From Oscillibacter valericigenes (GTDB lineage: Bacteria; Bacillota; Clostridia; Oscillospirales; Oscillospiraceae), in the NCBI RefSeq assembly GCF_021531315.1, contig NZ_JAFBIQ010000020.1, forward strand, positions 1 to 38,533: a stretch of DNA of 38,533 bases, in the 5' to 3' direction. Positions 31,249 through 38,533 of this stretch are shown here, in pieces (positions within the stretch are counted from its first letter, which is position 1; each line of letters begins with the position of its first letter). The notes beneath the pieces were generated by a model, which worked only from the letters and a program-made list of their open reading frames with translations, ran no database searches and had not been told where the DNA came from. Made by a program: the position numbers and the translations under genes.

Positions 31249-32622
31249 ATGAGTGAACAGATGTCTCCGCTCACGGGGAAACAGAATGTTACATTTACCA
31301 ACCGCCAGCTCACGGCGCTGATCCTGCCGCTGCTGGCCGAGCAGCTGCTCGGCATCACGGTGGGCCTTGCGGACTCGCTGATGGTCTCGACCGTGGGCGA
31401 CGCGTCGATCTCGGCGGTGTCGCTCGTGGACAGTGTCAGCGCGCTGATGATCTACATTTTCTCCGCCATGGCTACCGGCGGTGCGGTCGTCGCCGGCCAG
31501 TATCTCGGGCGCGGCGAACGGGAGGAGGCCTGCCGCAGCGCGCAGCAGCTCATGGTGCTGCTCGGCGTCGTGTCGCTGAGCGTGACGGCGCTGCTGTATG
31601 TCTTCAAGAACTTCCTCATCACACACCTCTTCGGCCACATCGAGGCAGATGTCATGGCGGCGACGAACACCTATTACAGCTATGTCATGGCCTCCATCCC
31701 GGGCATCGCGCTCTACAACGGCGGCGCGGCGCTCTTCCGCACGATGTCGCGTTCCGATGTGTCGCTCAAGGTGTCATTGCTGATGAACGGCATCAATGTG
31801 GCGGGCAACGCCATTTTGATCTTCGGCTTCGGCTTCGATGTGGCGGGCGTCGCCATCCCCACGCTCGTTTCACGCACGGTGGCGGCGGGCGTGATCGTGT
31901 GGCTGCTCTTTAATGAAAGGCTCGAGCTGCATCTTGCCGACATCCGCGCCTTCCGCTTTGAAAAGCGCGTGATGCACAATATCTTCCGCATCGCCGTTCC
32001 CAGCGGCGTGGAGAACGGCATGTTCCAGTTTGGCAAGCTGATCCTCTTCAGTCTCATTTCCACCTTCGGCACGGCGAGCATCACGGCCAACGCCATCGGC
32101 AACACGATGGGCAACTTTCATGTGTCTGCCGGCGTGGCCATCAGCATGGGCCTCACAACGGTTGTGAGCCAGTGCGTCGGCGCGGGCGCCTATGACCGCG
32201 CGCGTTACTACATGAAAAAGCTGACCGTTGTCGCCTACACGGTCATGGGCATAGTCAACCTCACGCTCATCCTCTGCATCCCGCTGATCCTGTGCGTGTA
32301 CGATGTTGCGCCCGAGGCTGCCGTGCTGGCGCGCAAGGTCATGCTGCTCCACGGCGGCAGTTCTATCGTGCTGTGGATGCCCTCGTTCATGATCCCGTAC
32401 TTCCTGCGCGCCGCGGGAGACGCGACCTTCACGATGGTCGTGAGCATGATCACCATGTGGCTCGTGCGCGTGTTGGGCGCCTATGTCCTCGGCCGCTACC
32501 TCGGCTTCGGCGTGGTCGGCGTGTGGTTTGCCCACGCCATCCTCGACTGGGCATCGCGTAGCGTCATCTTCATCGTGCGCTACCGCGGCGGGCGATGGGA
32601 GCGCAAGGCGATCCGATCATAG
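31249..32622 (+). CDS. MATE family efflux transporter
   Basis: 457 residues from ATG 31249 (the frame is open from 31105, but the promoter lies inside that part). Twelve membrane segments in two six-helix halves; signature stretches include ILPLLAEQLLGITVGLADSLMVS near the start, AGQYLGRGE, and IGNTMGNFHVSAGVAISMGLTTVVSQCVGAG in the second half. Exports cationic drugs or metabolites by Na+ or H+ antiport (family knowledge). Start site somewhat uncertain: AGAAAGGAA is 20 bases ahead. Bidirectional terminator follows. Confidence 0.9.
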   Translation: MSEQMSPLTGKQNVTFTNRQLTALILPLLAEQLLGITVGLADSLMVSTVGDASISAVSLVDSVSALMIYIFSAMATGGAVVAGQYLGRGEREEACRSAQQLMVLLGVVSLSVTALLYVFKNFLITHLFGHIEADVMAATNTYYSYVMASIPGIALYNGGAALFRTMSRSDVSLKVSLLMNGINVAGNAILIFGFGFDVAGVAIPTLVSRTVAAGVIVWLLFNERLELHLADIRAFRFEKRVMHNIFRIAVPSGVENGMFQFGKLILFSLISTFGTASITANAIGNTMGNFHVSAGVAISMGLTTVVSQCVGAGAYDRARYYMKKLTVVAYTVMGIVNLTLILCIPLILCVYDVAPEAAVLARKVMLLHGGSSIVLWMPSFMIPYFLRAAGDATFTMVVSMITMWLVRVLGAYVLGRYLGFGVVGVWFAHAILDWASRSVIFIVRYRGGRWERKAIRS

Positions 32623-32632
32623 CAGAATAGAA

Positions 32633-32668
32633 AAAAGAAAAGCCGCGCAGCACGGCTTTTCTTTTTTC
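32633..32668. terminator. Bidirectional terminator
   Basis: AGAAAAGCCG / CGGCTTTTCT flanked by A- and T-runs, between convergent genes. Confidence 0.9.
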
Positions 32669-32673
32669 TGCAC

Positions 32674-33081
32674 TTACATTTCAACGGTGATGTTGTCGGT
32701 CCCATGCTGCTCAAATTCGCCTAAGTACACATCCATGCGCTCACGCAGCTCGTCGTAGTTTTCCGGGGTGGGCGCGTCGGAGTCCATGTCGCGCAGGGCA
32801 AGCTCCTGGGCGAGGATCTCAAAGAACATCGTGTCCTCATAGGCTAAAATGGCCTCGTGGATGCCGCCCTCGGCGAAGGCGCGCGAGGGGATCAGCTCGC
32901 CCTGATAGGCTTCGACCAGCGGCACCATGCCATGGTTGATGCAATTGGAGAATACGGTGCTCTCCACCTCGTCGTACTCGCGGATGCGGTCGTCACCGCG
33001 TGTGGAGTTGAGCACCCAGTTGCCGATATAGACCAGATCAAGAAGACGGCGGAACTGCTTTTCCGTCAATTCGATTTTCAT
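32674..33081 (-). CDS. Hypothetical protein
   Basis: 135 residues from the ATG at 33081 (AGGAGG at 33087-33092 on the minus strand); an upstream start at 33117 is less likely. Sequence begins MKIELTEKQFRRLLDLVYIGNWVLNSTR and is acidic and helical towards the end. Homologues of this kind occur widely in Clostridia as conserved hypothetical proteins; I know no function. Convergent with the MATE gene. Confidence 0.7.
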   Translation of the reverse strand: MKIELTEKQFRRLLDLVYIGNWVLNSTRGDDRIREYDEVESTVFSNCINHGMVPLVEAYQGELIPSRAFAEGGIHEAILAYEDTMFFEILAQELALRDMDSDAPTPENYDELRERMDVYLGEFEQHGTDNITVEM

Positions 33082-33191
33082 GCTGCGCCTCCTGTGATGC
33101 AGAATTGATATTTTCATGATGATAGCACACTCCGCGCAAAAAAGCTATAACAAAAACAGGCAGAATGTGAAAAAGAAAGGGGAGAGGCTTT

Positions 33192-33605
33192 GTGAAAGAG
33201 CTCGTTTCCGTCCGCGTGCGCGGCGTACAGCGCTGCGGCGGTGGGGAAGAGGTCACGGAGCTGGCGTGTGAGGGCGTTTTCAGGAAGACCGCGGACGGCT
33301 GGCTGCTCGCCTACGATGAGCCCTCAGCAGAGGGGAGCGTGAAGGCTCTGCTCCGCTTTTCAGACGGCCGCCTCATTCTCACGCGCCGCGGCACGGTGCG
33401 CAGTGAGATGACCTTCGCGGCGGGGGAGTGCCACAGGGTATCCTATGCGCTCTCTGCCGGCAGCTTGACGATGGAGGTGAATACCGACAGCCTTCGCGCC
33501 TCGCTCGACGGTGCGCGCGGCACGCTGGAGCTGCGCTACCGTCTCATCCTGCATGGTGAAACGCTGAGCGAAAATCGACTCACGGTCGACCTCCTTCCGC
33601 GCTGA
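33192..33605 (+). CDS. DUF1934 family protein (YwiB-like)
   Basis: 137 residues from GTG (GGGGAGAGG ahead). A calycin-like beta barrel is expected: alternating strands (VSVRVRGVQ, ELACEGVFRKT, GSVKALLRFSDGRLILTRRG, SLTMEVNTDSLRASL, LELRYRLILHGETLSENRLTVDL). In many Firmicutes it lies next to argS or rpoE-type genes; function unknown. Confidence 0.8.
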   Translation: MKELVSVRVRGVQRCGGGEEVTELACEGVFRKTADGWLLAYDEPSAEGSVKALLRFSDGRLILTRRGTVRSEMTFAAGECHRVSYALSAGSLTMEVNTDSLRASLDGARGTLELRYRLILHGETLSENRLTVDLLPR

Positions 33606-33912
33606 TGCTTCGGCGGATTCTGCCAAAGAACCAAAATAGGGCCTGTCAATGTGGTCAATCTGCCCTGGCGGGGCAAAAAAATAAGCGGAAAAGCCAAAAA
33701 TAGGCAGCTTATTTTTTGCAAAATACACATAAAAATTAACAAAACGCCGAAATGGGGAAAACTGGTATGCGTTTTGGAAAACGAACTGGTACTTGCGAAC
33801 TCGCTGATTTCAGGTAAAGTAGTAAATGACAGCGAATTGACCAAAAAAATCCGGGAAGGGAGATCGGTTTTTGGTTCTCGCGTTAATCTAACATTTAAGG
33901 AGAGAGAAGAAA
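33606..33912. other. Leader region of the transporter gene
   Basis: 307 bases with no gene. It is AT-rich in the middle (33680-33750), unlike the flanks, and includes near-repeats ACTGGTATGCGTTTTGG / ACTGGTACTTGCG (33760, 33784), candidate regulator half-sites for the MocR-type gene downstream. No clear promoter pair. Confidence 0.35.
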
Positions 33913-35286
33913 GTGGAAAACAACACCACCAAGAGCAGGGGCAGCCTGAAGGCTCTGTTCCTCATCCCCTCGATCATCGGCGTTATCCTGTTCATGATCC
34001 CCGTCAAAAACGCGGACGGTGATTGGACGGTCGTCGTCAAGATCATCGCGGACATCATCTCCGGCGCCATCGGCGGCTTCCTGCCCCTGCTGTGCGTCAT
34101 CATCCTGACGGTCTCCGCCGTCATGTGCCTCATCGCACTGGGCAAGCCCAAGTTCATCATGGATAGCCCCATCCTCAAGGAGTGCTTTGCCTGCGGCCCC
34201 ATCTGGGTCGTCATCCGTGTGCTGGCCGCCATCTTCGTGTGGCTGACCTACCTCGGCGTGGGCTCTGAGGGCACCGGCCTTGTGAGCCTCATCACCAGCG
34301 GCGATCAGGGCGGCTTCGTGCTCTACGACCTGCTCACCACCCTCGTCATCATCTTCGTTATCGCAGCCATCCTGCTGCCTCTGCTGCTCGACTTCGGCCT
34401 GCTCGAGTTCGTTGGCGCCAAGCTCACCAAGGTCATGCGTCCGCTCTTCAAGGTCCCCGGCCGTGCCGCGGTCGACTGCATCACCTCTTGGATCGGTGAC
34501 GGCACCCTCGGCGTCATGCTCACCTGCAACCAGTACGAGGGCGGCTACTACACCGCCAAGGAGGCGAGCATCATTGCGACGCTCTTCTCCGCTGTTTCCA
34601 TCACCTTTACCCTTGTCGTTCTCGATACGGTCGGTATGCTCGACAAGTTCGGCATCTACTACCTGATCGTCTGCCTCGTCGGTATCGTCTGCGCCATTAT
34701 CTGCCCCTACCTCTATCCGCTGCGCAGCAAGCCCGAGACCTATCTCGTTCCCGGCAAGGCCGCGCCCGACACGCTGCCCGAGGGCTACAAGAACTCCACT
34801 GAGTACGGCATGGACCTCGCGCTCAAGCGCGTTGCTCAGCACAAGGGCATCGGCGAGTTCTTCGCCAGCGGCGCCAAGAATGCCTGCAGCATGTGGTTCG
34901 GCGTTCTGCCCACCGTTATGGCTGTCGGTACCGTCGCTTTAATCCTTGCCAACCACACCCCGATCTTCACCTGGCTGGGCCTGCCCTTCAAGCCCCTGCT
35001 GGAGCTGCTCGGTGTGCCCGAGGCCGGTGCGGTCGCCTCCACGATGATCGTCGGCTTCACCGATATGCTCACACCCGCCATCCTGATCGCGGAGTGCGCC
35101 AGCGACATGGCCCGCTTCATCGTCGCGGTCGTCTCCGTCACGCAGGTCCTCTATCTCTCCGAGGTCGGCGGCCTGATCCTCGGCTCCAAGCTGCCCCTCA
35201 ACATTTGGGAGCTGTTCGTGATCTTCCTGGAGCGTACCATCATCAGCCTGCTGATCGTCTGCCCCATCGCACATCTGCTGTTCTGA
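33913..35286 (+). CDS. YjiH-type transporter (nucleoside-recognition/gate domain)
   Basis: 457 residues from GTG behind AAGGAGAGA. About ten membrane segments; gate-domain stretches FSAVSITFTLVVLDTVGML and STMIVGFTDMLTPAILIAECASDMARFIVAVVSVTQVLYLSEVGGLIL are characteristic of the YjiH/YjiG-like group. Substrate not established; in Clostridia these genes often lie near arginine or peptide catabolic genes. Next to a MocR-type regulator and arginine deiminase here, so uptake of arginine/ornithine-related compounds is a reasonable guess, not shown. A terminator-like hairpin follows. Confidence 0.8.
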   Translation: MENNTTKSRGSLKALFLIPSIIGVILFMIPVKNADGDWTVVVKIIADIISGAIGGFLPLLCVIILTVSAVMCLIALGKPKFIMDSPILKECFACGPIWVVIRVLAAIFVWLTYLGVGSEGTGLVSLITSGDQGGFVLYDLLTTLVIIFVIAAILLPLLLDFGLLEFVGAKLTKVMRPLFKVPGRAAVDCITSWIGDGTLGVMLTCNQYEGGYYTAKEASIIATLFSAVSITFTLVVLDTVGMLDKFGIYYLIVCLVGIVCAIICPYLYPLRSKPETYLVPGKAAPDTLPEGYKNSTEYGMDLALKRVAQHKGIGEFFASGAKNACSMWFGVLPTVMAVGTVALILANHTPIFTWLGLPFKPLLELLGVPEAGAVASTMIVGFTDMLTPAILIAECASDMARFIVAVVSVTQVLYLSEVGGLILGSKLPLNIWELFVIFLERTIISLLIVCPIAHLLF

Positions 35287-35322
35287 GATAAGGCGGTCAA
35301 GACCATCGTTACATAGTCAACG

Positions 35323-35355
35323 AGAGCCGGAGTACCGTACAGGTTCTCCGGCTCT
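35323..35355 (+). terminator. Hairpin between transporter and regulator genes
   Basis: AGAGCCGGAG / CTCCGGCTCT followed by TGCTCC; strong stem, poor U-tract. Confidence 0.55.
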
Positions 35356-35390
35356 TGCTCCGCAAGAGCCGCGGCGTGAAAGGAGAACGC

Positions 35391-36884
35391 ATGGACATCA
35401 AGCTGGACAAGCAGAGCAAAATACCTGTCTATCTGCAGATCGCGGATCAGCTCCGCGCGCAGATCATGTGCGGCGCGCTGCCGACAGGCAGCGTCCTGCC
35501 CTCCGAGCGCGGCCTTGCCCAGATGCTTGAGATCCACCGCAACACGGTCGTCAAGGCCTACGGCGAGCTCAAGAGCGACGCATGGATCGAGTCCCGTCAG
35601 GGCAGCGGCTATGTGGTCGCCGAGCCGGGTACGGCAGACAGCGACAAAGCGCCGCAGGACACTGTGCGGGCGGGACGCCGCGTCAACTGGGTCAGCGAGA
35701 TCAAGGACCGCTGCCTCGACATGGAAAAGACCTTCGATGATCTCTTTCAGCGATTCACGGATAGGAGCAAATACTCCCTCGGCAGCGGCATCTCCTCCAA
35801 CGAGGTGTTCCGCCCCGAGCAGGTAGCGCACGACATTGCGCCGCTGATGGCGGATGCGGGCTGCTGCCAGTATTTTTACAGCCCCTACAAGGGCGACAAA
35901 TTCCTGCGCCAGAAGCTCGTATCTTTCCTCAGCACCATGGGGATCAAGGCGTCCACGGGCGAAATTCAGATCTTGTCCGAGACCAATCAGGCGCTCGACT
36001 TCATCGTGACCCTCCTCGTCCGCCCCGGCGATGCCGTGATCATGGAGGAACCGGTACACCCTGATATGTCCCGCGCGATGGAGCTGGCCGGCGCGAAGAT
36101 ATTCACCGTACCGGTCGACCGCGACGGGATGCGCTGCGATCTGCTGGAAAAGCTGATCGTCCACAAGCACCCTCGCTTCATCTTCGTCAACTCCAGCTTT
36201 CACGACCCCACCGGCAATATCCTCTCGCTTGAGCGGCGGAAAAAGCTCATTGAGATCTCCAACACCTACCGTGTGCCTATCGTCGAGGAGGATGCCGCGA
36301 GCGAGCTGGTGTATGAAGGGGAGAAGCTGCCGCCCATCAAGGCTTTCGATACCTGCGAAAACGTCATTTATATCTACTCCTTCTCGCTGACCTTTGTTAC
36401 GGGGTTGAGCATCGCGCTCGTCGTGGCGAACGCCGACTTTATCCGCAGCCTGAGCTATCTGGTCTCCGTGCGGCTGATGGCGTCCGACTGGATGACGCAG
36501 AAGCTGCTGGGCAAGTATCTCGACGACGGCACCTACTACAAAGCGCTCGACGAATTCCGCGCGCTATACAGCCGCAAGCAGCAACTCGTGTGCGAAAGGC
36601 TCGACGAGCTGGCCCCTCTCGGCGTCTCCTATGAGCGCCCGCACGGCGGCGTGTACATCTGGTGCCGTCTGCCCGACGGGATCGACTGCAAGGAGTTCAT
36701 CAGCAGGGCCTACAACAAGGGCCTCATCCTCATCCCGGGCCATGTGTTCTACCCGTTCAAGAACGGCGGACGGAACCATGTCCGCATCAACTACTCCTAC
36801 GAATCCGACGAGCGCCTGCTCGCCGGCATGGACATTTTCCGCGCCACGCTGGAGGAGATGCTGGCCTCCGTGACTGGCACATGA
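35391..36884 (+). CDS. MocR-type regulator (GntR HTH + aminotransferase-like domain) without the PLP lysine
   Basis: 497 residues from ATG 35391 (GAAAGGAG ahead). N-terminal GntR winged helix (about 1-72: IPVYLQIADQLRAQIMCGALPTGSVLPSERGLAQMLEIHRNTVVKAYGEL) and a fold-type-I aminotransferase-like domain (about 110-490). The usual S-F-S-K-x-x-x-P-G-L-R motif reads SFSLTFVTGLS: the lysine that forms the PLP aldimine is Leu333 (CTG) and the following Arg is Ser. The N-P-T-G motif reads D-P-T-G. The C-terminal R-x-N-Y-S Arg (HVRINYSYES) is retained. So it probably senses a ligand without covalent PLP. Likely regulates the flanking transporter and/or arcA. Confidence 0.85.
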   Translation: MDIKLDKQSKIPVYLQIADQLRAQIMCGALPTGSVLPSERGLAQMLEIHRNTVVKAYGELKSDAWIESRQGSGYVVAEPGTADSDKAPQDTVRAGRRVNWVSEIKDRCLDMEKTFDDLFQRFTDRSKYSLGSGISSNEVFRPEQVAHDIAPLMADAGCCQYFYSPYKGDKFLRQKLVSFLSTMGIKASTGEIQILSETNQALDFIVTLLVRPGDAVIMEEPVHPDMSRAMELAGAKIFTVPVDRDGMRCDLLEKLIVHKHPRFIFVNSSFHDPTGNILSLERRKKLIEISNTYRVPIVEEDAASELVYEGEKLPPIKAFDTCENVIYIYSFSLTFVTGLSIALVVANADFIRSLSYLVSVRLMASDWMTQKLLGKYLDDGTYYKALDEFRALYSRKQQLVCERLDELAPLGVSYERPHGGVYIWCRLPDGIDCKEFISRAYNKGLILIPGHVFYPFKNGGRNHVRINYSYESDERLLAGMDIFRATLEEMLASVTGT

Positions 36885-36988
36885 AAAACAAAAAACGCTG
36901 ATACTACCATTTTTCGCGCAAAAGCGTATACTGATTTTAGTAAAAACCAATGAGAAACGCAAGAATATAAATAAATAAATTGTTAAAT

Positions 36989-37027
36989 CTGAATAACGCG
37001 GCTGGAGCGTTTCCAGATGTTATTCGG
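36989..37027 (+). promoter_or_regulatory. Structured leader of arcA
   Basis: CTGAATAAC (36989-36997) pairs with GTTATTCGG (37019-37027), enclosing CTGG/CCAG (37002-37005, 37013-37016). Preceded by an AT-rich run (36963-36982). It lies 50 bases before the arcA start; a protein-binding or RNA control site is possible. Confidence 0.5.
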
Positions 37028-37077
37028 GCCGTCGGGAGAGTTGCGCGCTGCGCTGCTGTCCCGGGAAAGGAGCAAGT

Positions 37078-38298
37078 ATGTATCCCGGTATCCATAATTT
37101 TTCAGAGATCGGTAAACTCAACAAGGTCCTGCTGCATCGCCCCGGCAAGGAGCTCGAGGCGCTGACGCCCGCCACGCTCGAACGCCTGCTGTTCGACGAT
37201 GTACCCTACCTCAAGATCGCGCAGGAGGAGCACGACAACTTCGCCCGCGTCCTGCGTGAGAACGGCGTCGAGGTCATCTACTATGTGGATGAGGTCGCCA
37301 AGGCGATCGCCGACCCCGCCCGCCAGATCCAGCTTGTGAACGACTTCCTGAACATCAGCAAGATCCACGCCAAGGGCCTGCGCGCGTCCATGACGAGCTA
37401 CCTTCTCAATATGCCGCCGAAGGAGATGGTTGCCGAGCTGATCGCCGGCATCAAGCGCAGCGAGGTCAGTACCGGCGAGGTCACCTCCCTCATGGACCTC
37501 GTTGAGGACGACTATCCCTTCGTCTCCGACCCGATGCCCAACCTCTACTTCACCCGCGACCCCGGTGCCTGCGTCGGCAACGGCATCAACATCCACCGTA
37601 TGCACACGCCTGCCCGCAAGCGCGAGAGCCTGCTTTTGAAGTATATGTACCTCTACAACCGTGACTTTGCCACGGAGGAGAACAAGCAGTGGTACGACCT
37701 TTCTGACAGCTACTCCATCGAGGGCGGCGATGTGCTCGTGCTCTCCAAGGATATTGTGGCGATCGGACTCTCTCAGCGCACCACCGTTTCCGGTGCCGAG
37801 AATTTTGCCCGCAATCTGCTGCAGAACTCCGACTTCAAGAAGGTCCTTGCCTTCGATATCCCCGAAACGCGCGCCTTCATGCACCTTGACACCGTCTTCA
37901 CGATGGTCGATTACGACAAGTTCACCATCCATCCCGAGATCGAGGGCCCGCTGAGCGTTTACGAGATGATGCTCGACGAGCACGGCGAGCTGAAGTTCAG
38001 CGCCCTCAAGGACGAGCTGAAGGACATCCTCGCTCTCGAGCTCAAGCTGCCCGCGGTCGACCTGATCCGCTGCGGCGGCGGCGACCTGTTGGCCGCACAG
38101 CGCGAGCAGTGGAATGACGGCTCGAACACGCTCTGTATCGCGCCGGGCAAGGTCATCACCTATGACCGCAACTATGTGACCAACGAGCTGCTGGTCAAGA
38201 AGGGCATCAATGTTATCTCCATCCCGTCCGCGGAGCTTTCCCGCGGCCGCGGCGGTCCGCGCTGTATGTCCTGCCCCGTCAACCGCGACGACCTGTAA
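37078..38298 (+). CDS. arcA: Arginine deiminase
   Basis: 406 residues, full length. Hydrolyses arginine to citrulline and ammonia, first step of the ADI pathway that yields ATP and helps acid tolerance. Guanidino-group motifs: LYFTRDPG, EGGDVLVL, HLDTVF, and the catalytic Cys396 in GRGGPRCMSCP. ATG follows AAAGGAG. No arcB or arcC in the window; they may lie to the right or elsewhere. The upstream MocR-type regulator and YjiH-type transporter are plausible partners. Confidence 0.95.
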   Translation: MYPGIHNFSEIGKLNKVLLHRPGKELEALTPATLERLLFDDVPYLKIAQEEHDNFARVLRENGVEVIYYVDEVAKAIADPARQIQLVNDFLNISKIHAKGLRASMTSYLLNMPPKEMVAELIAGIKRSEVSTGEVTSLMDLVEDDYPFVSDPMPNLYFTRDPGACVGNGINIHRMHTPARKRESLLLKYMYLYNRDFATEENKQWYDLSDSYSIEGGDVLVLSKDIVAIGLSQRTTVSGAENFARNLLQNSDFKKVLAFDIPETRAFMHLDTVFTMVDYDKFTIHPEIEGPLSVYEMMLDEHGELKFSALKDELKDILALELKLPAVDLIRCGGGDLLAAQREQWNDGSNTLCIAPGKVITYDRNYVTNELLVKKGINVISIPSAELSRGRGGPRCMSCPVNRDDL

Positions 38299-38316
38299 GA
38301 AAAATGCATCGAAAAA

Positions 38317-38351
38317 CAGGGGGCGGTGGTATATCTCACCGCCGTCCCCTG
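38317..38351 (+). terminator. Hairpin after arcA
   Basis: CAGGGGGCGGTG (38317-38328) / CACCGCCGTCCCCTG (38337-38351) with a two-base bulge; no U-tract. Confidence 0.6.
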
Positions 38352-38423
38352 CATAAATTACCGAAATACAGGCCGCACCCCGGTATATTCAAGCAAAATG
38401 CGGAAAAAATCTTGAAAAAGGGC

Positions 38424-38452
38424 TTGCATTTTGCTGCGGACAGTGCTATACT
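38424..38452 (+). promoter_or_regulatory. tRNA promoter
   Basis: TTGCAT (38424-38429), 17-bp spacer, TATACT (38447-38452). Confidence 0.7.
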
Positions 38453-38475
38453 GCCGTTGTTGTCTGAAAGGACAC

Positions 38476-38533
38476 GCGCCGTTAGCTCAGCTGGATAGAG
38501 CGTCTGGCTACGGACCAGAAGGCCGGGGGTTCG
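38476..38533 (+). tRNA. tRNA-Arg(ACG), cut by the window end
   Basis: Acceptor GCGCCGT, D-arm GCTCAGCTGGATAGAGC, anticodon arm TCTGG-CTACGGA-CCAGA (anticodon ACG), start of the T-arm GGGGGTTCG. The 3' part is outside the window. Confidence 0.9.

Noticed and set aside
29970-35274. Several long minus-strand ORFs rich in Ala, Arg, Asp and His (for example 29970-30971, 33895-34842)
   Set aside because: Typical shadows in GC-rich coding DNA; the plus-strand genes have clear domains, promoters and terminators.

Overview
The window looks like chromosome from an endospore-forming Clostridia bacterium, most likely a gut Oscillospiraceae relative. The evidence is a sigK-type sporulation sigma gene, a GC-rich backbone carrying ROK glucokinase, MATE, DUF1934, YjiH-type transporter and arginine deiminase genes, strong AGGAGG ribosome sites, and Tn916-type integration modules. 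The backbone is roughly 29,969-38,533 plus the sigma fragment 7,611-7,912. Everything between and before these is lower in GC, mosaic and mobile.

The main result is that the sigma-K gene is in pieces. Its middle exon (7,611-7,912) begins exactly at an AATGA core. This is the same place in the gene (codons for E-N-E-I-L) where the skin elements of other Firmicutes sit, and the stop codon of a large serine recombinase (5,900-7,615) lies inside that core. The exon then runs into a stop in the middle of sigma region 4.2 at 7,928. The missing end of the gene (Y-V-S-R-I-E-K-R-A-L..., stop at 30,036) is found 22 kb away, directly after a second large serine recombinase (28,315-29,892). Both breakpoints of this second insertion carry GCTATGT, flanked on the element side by perfect 14-bp inverted arms. 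Joining the two copies restores the sigma reading frame. The gene is therefore interrupted twice, by two different recombinase-carrying elements. The 5' exon and the far end of element 1 lie to the left of the window.

Element 1 (visible part 1-7,610) is a patchwork. It holds a cytosine-5 methyltransferase without its SAM-binding motif I, a short partner ORF, a tyrosine integrase with a zinc ribbon and its arm-like iterons, phage-type small genes, the start of a McrC/LlaJI-like restriction gene cut off by a phage-type small gene, a DUF2442/HTH protein, a 51-bp palindrome and the recombinase.

Element 2 (about 7,906-29,968) carries: a split HipA-like kinase module with an HTH plus N1 protein and a short kinase (HipBST-like); a DEDDh exonuclease next to a two-TM protein with a degenerate PLD-like domain; a Fic protein; a tyrosine integrase; an AAA ATPase and subtilisin-like protease pair of the IetAS anti-phage type; an ECF sigma/RsiV-type anti-sigma pair with a lipoprotein; a 5'-truncated SLH-domain gene; a Tn916-like sigma/HTH/excisionase/integrase module beside tRNA-Arg(CCU) and a tRNA-like copy of its anticodon arm; TspO; a VbhA-like antitoxin; and two unknown genes. 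Most of the cargo is defence or toxin-antitoxin type.

The right flank (30,036-38,533) is ordinary chromosome: ROK glucokinase, MATE transporter, a small unknown gene, DUF1934, a YjiH-type transporter, a MocR-type regulator that lacks the PLP lysine, arginine deiminase with a structured leader, and a tRNA-Arg(ACG) cut by the window end. The last four protein genes may form an arginine-related locus.
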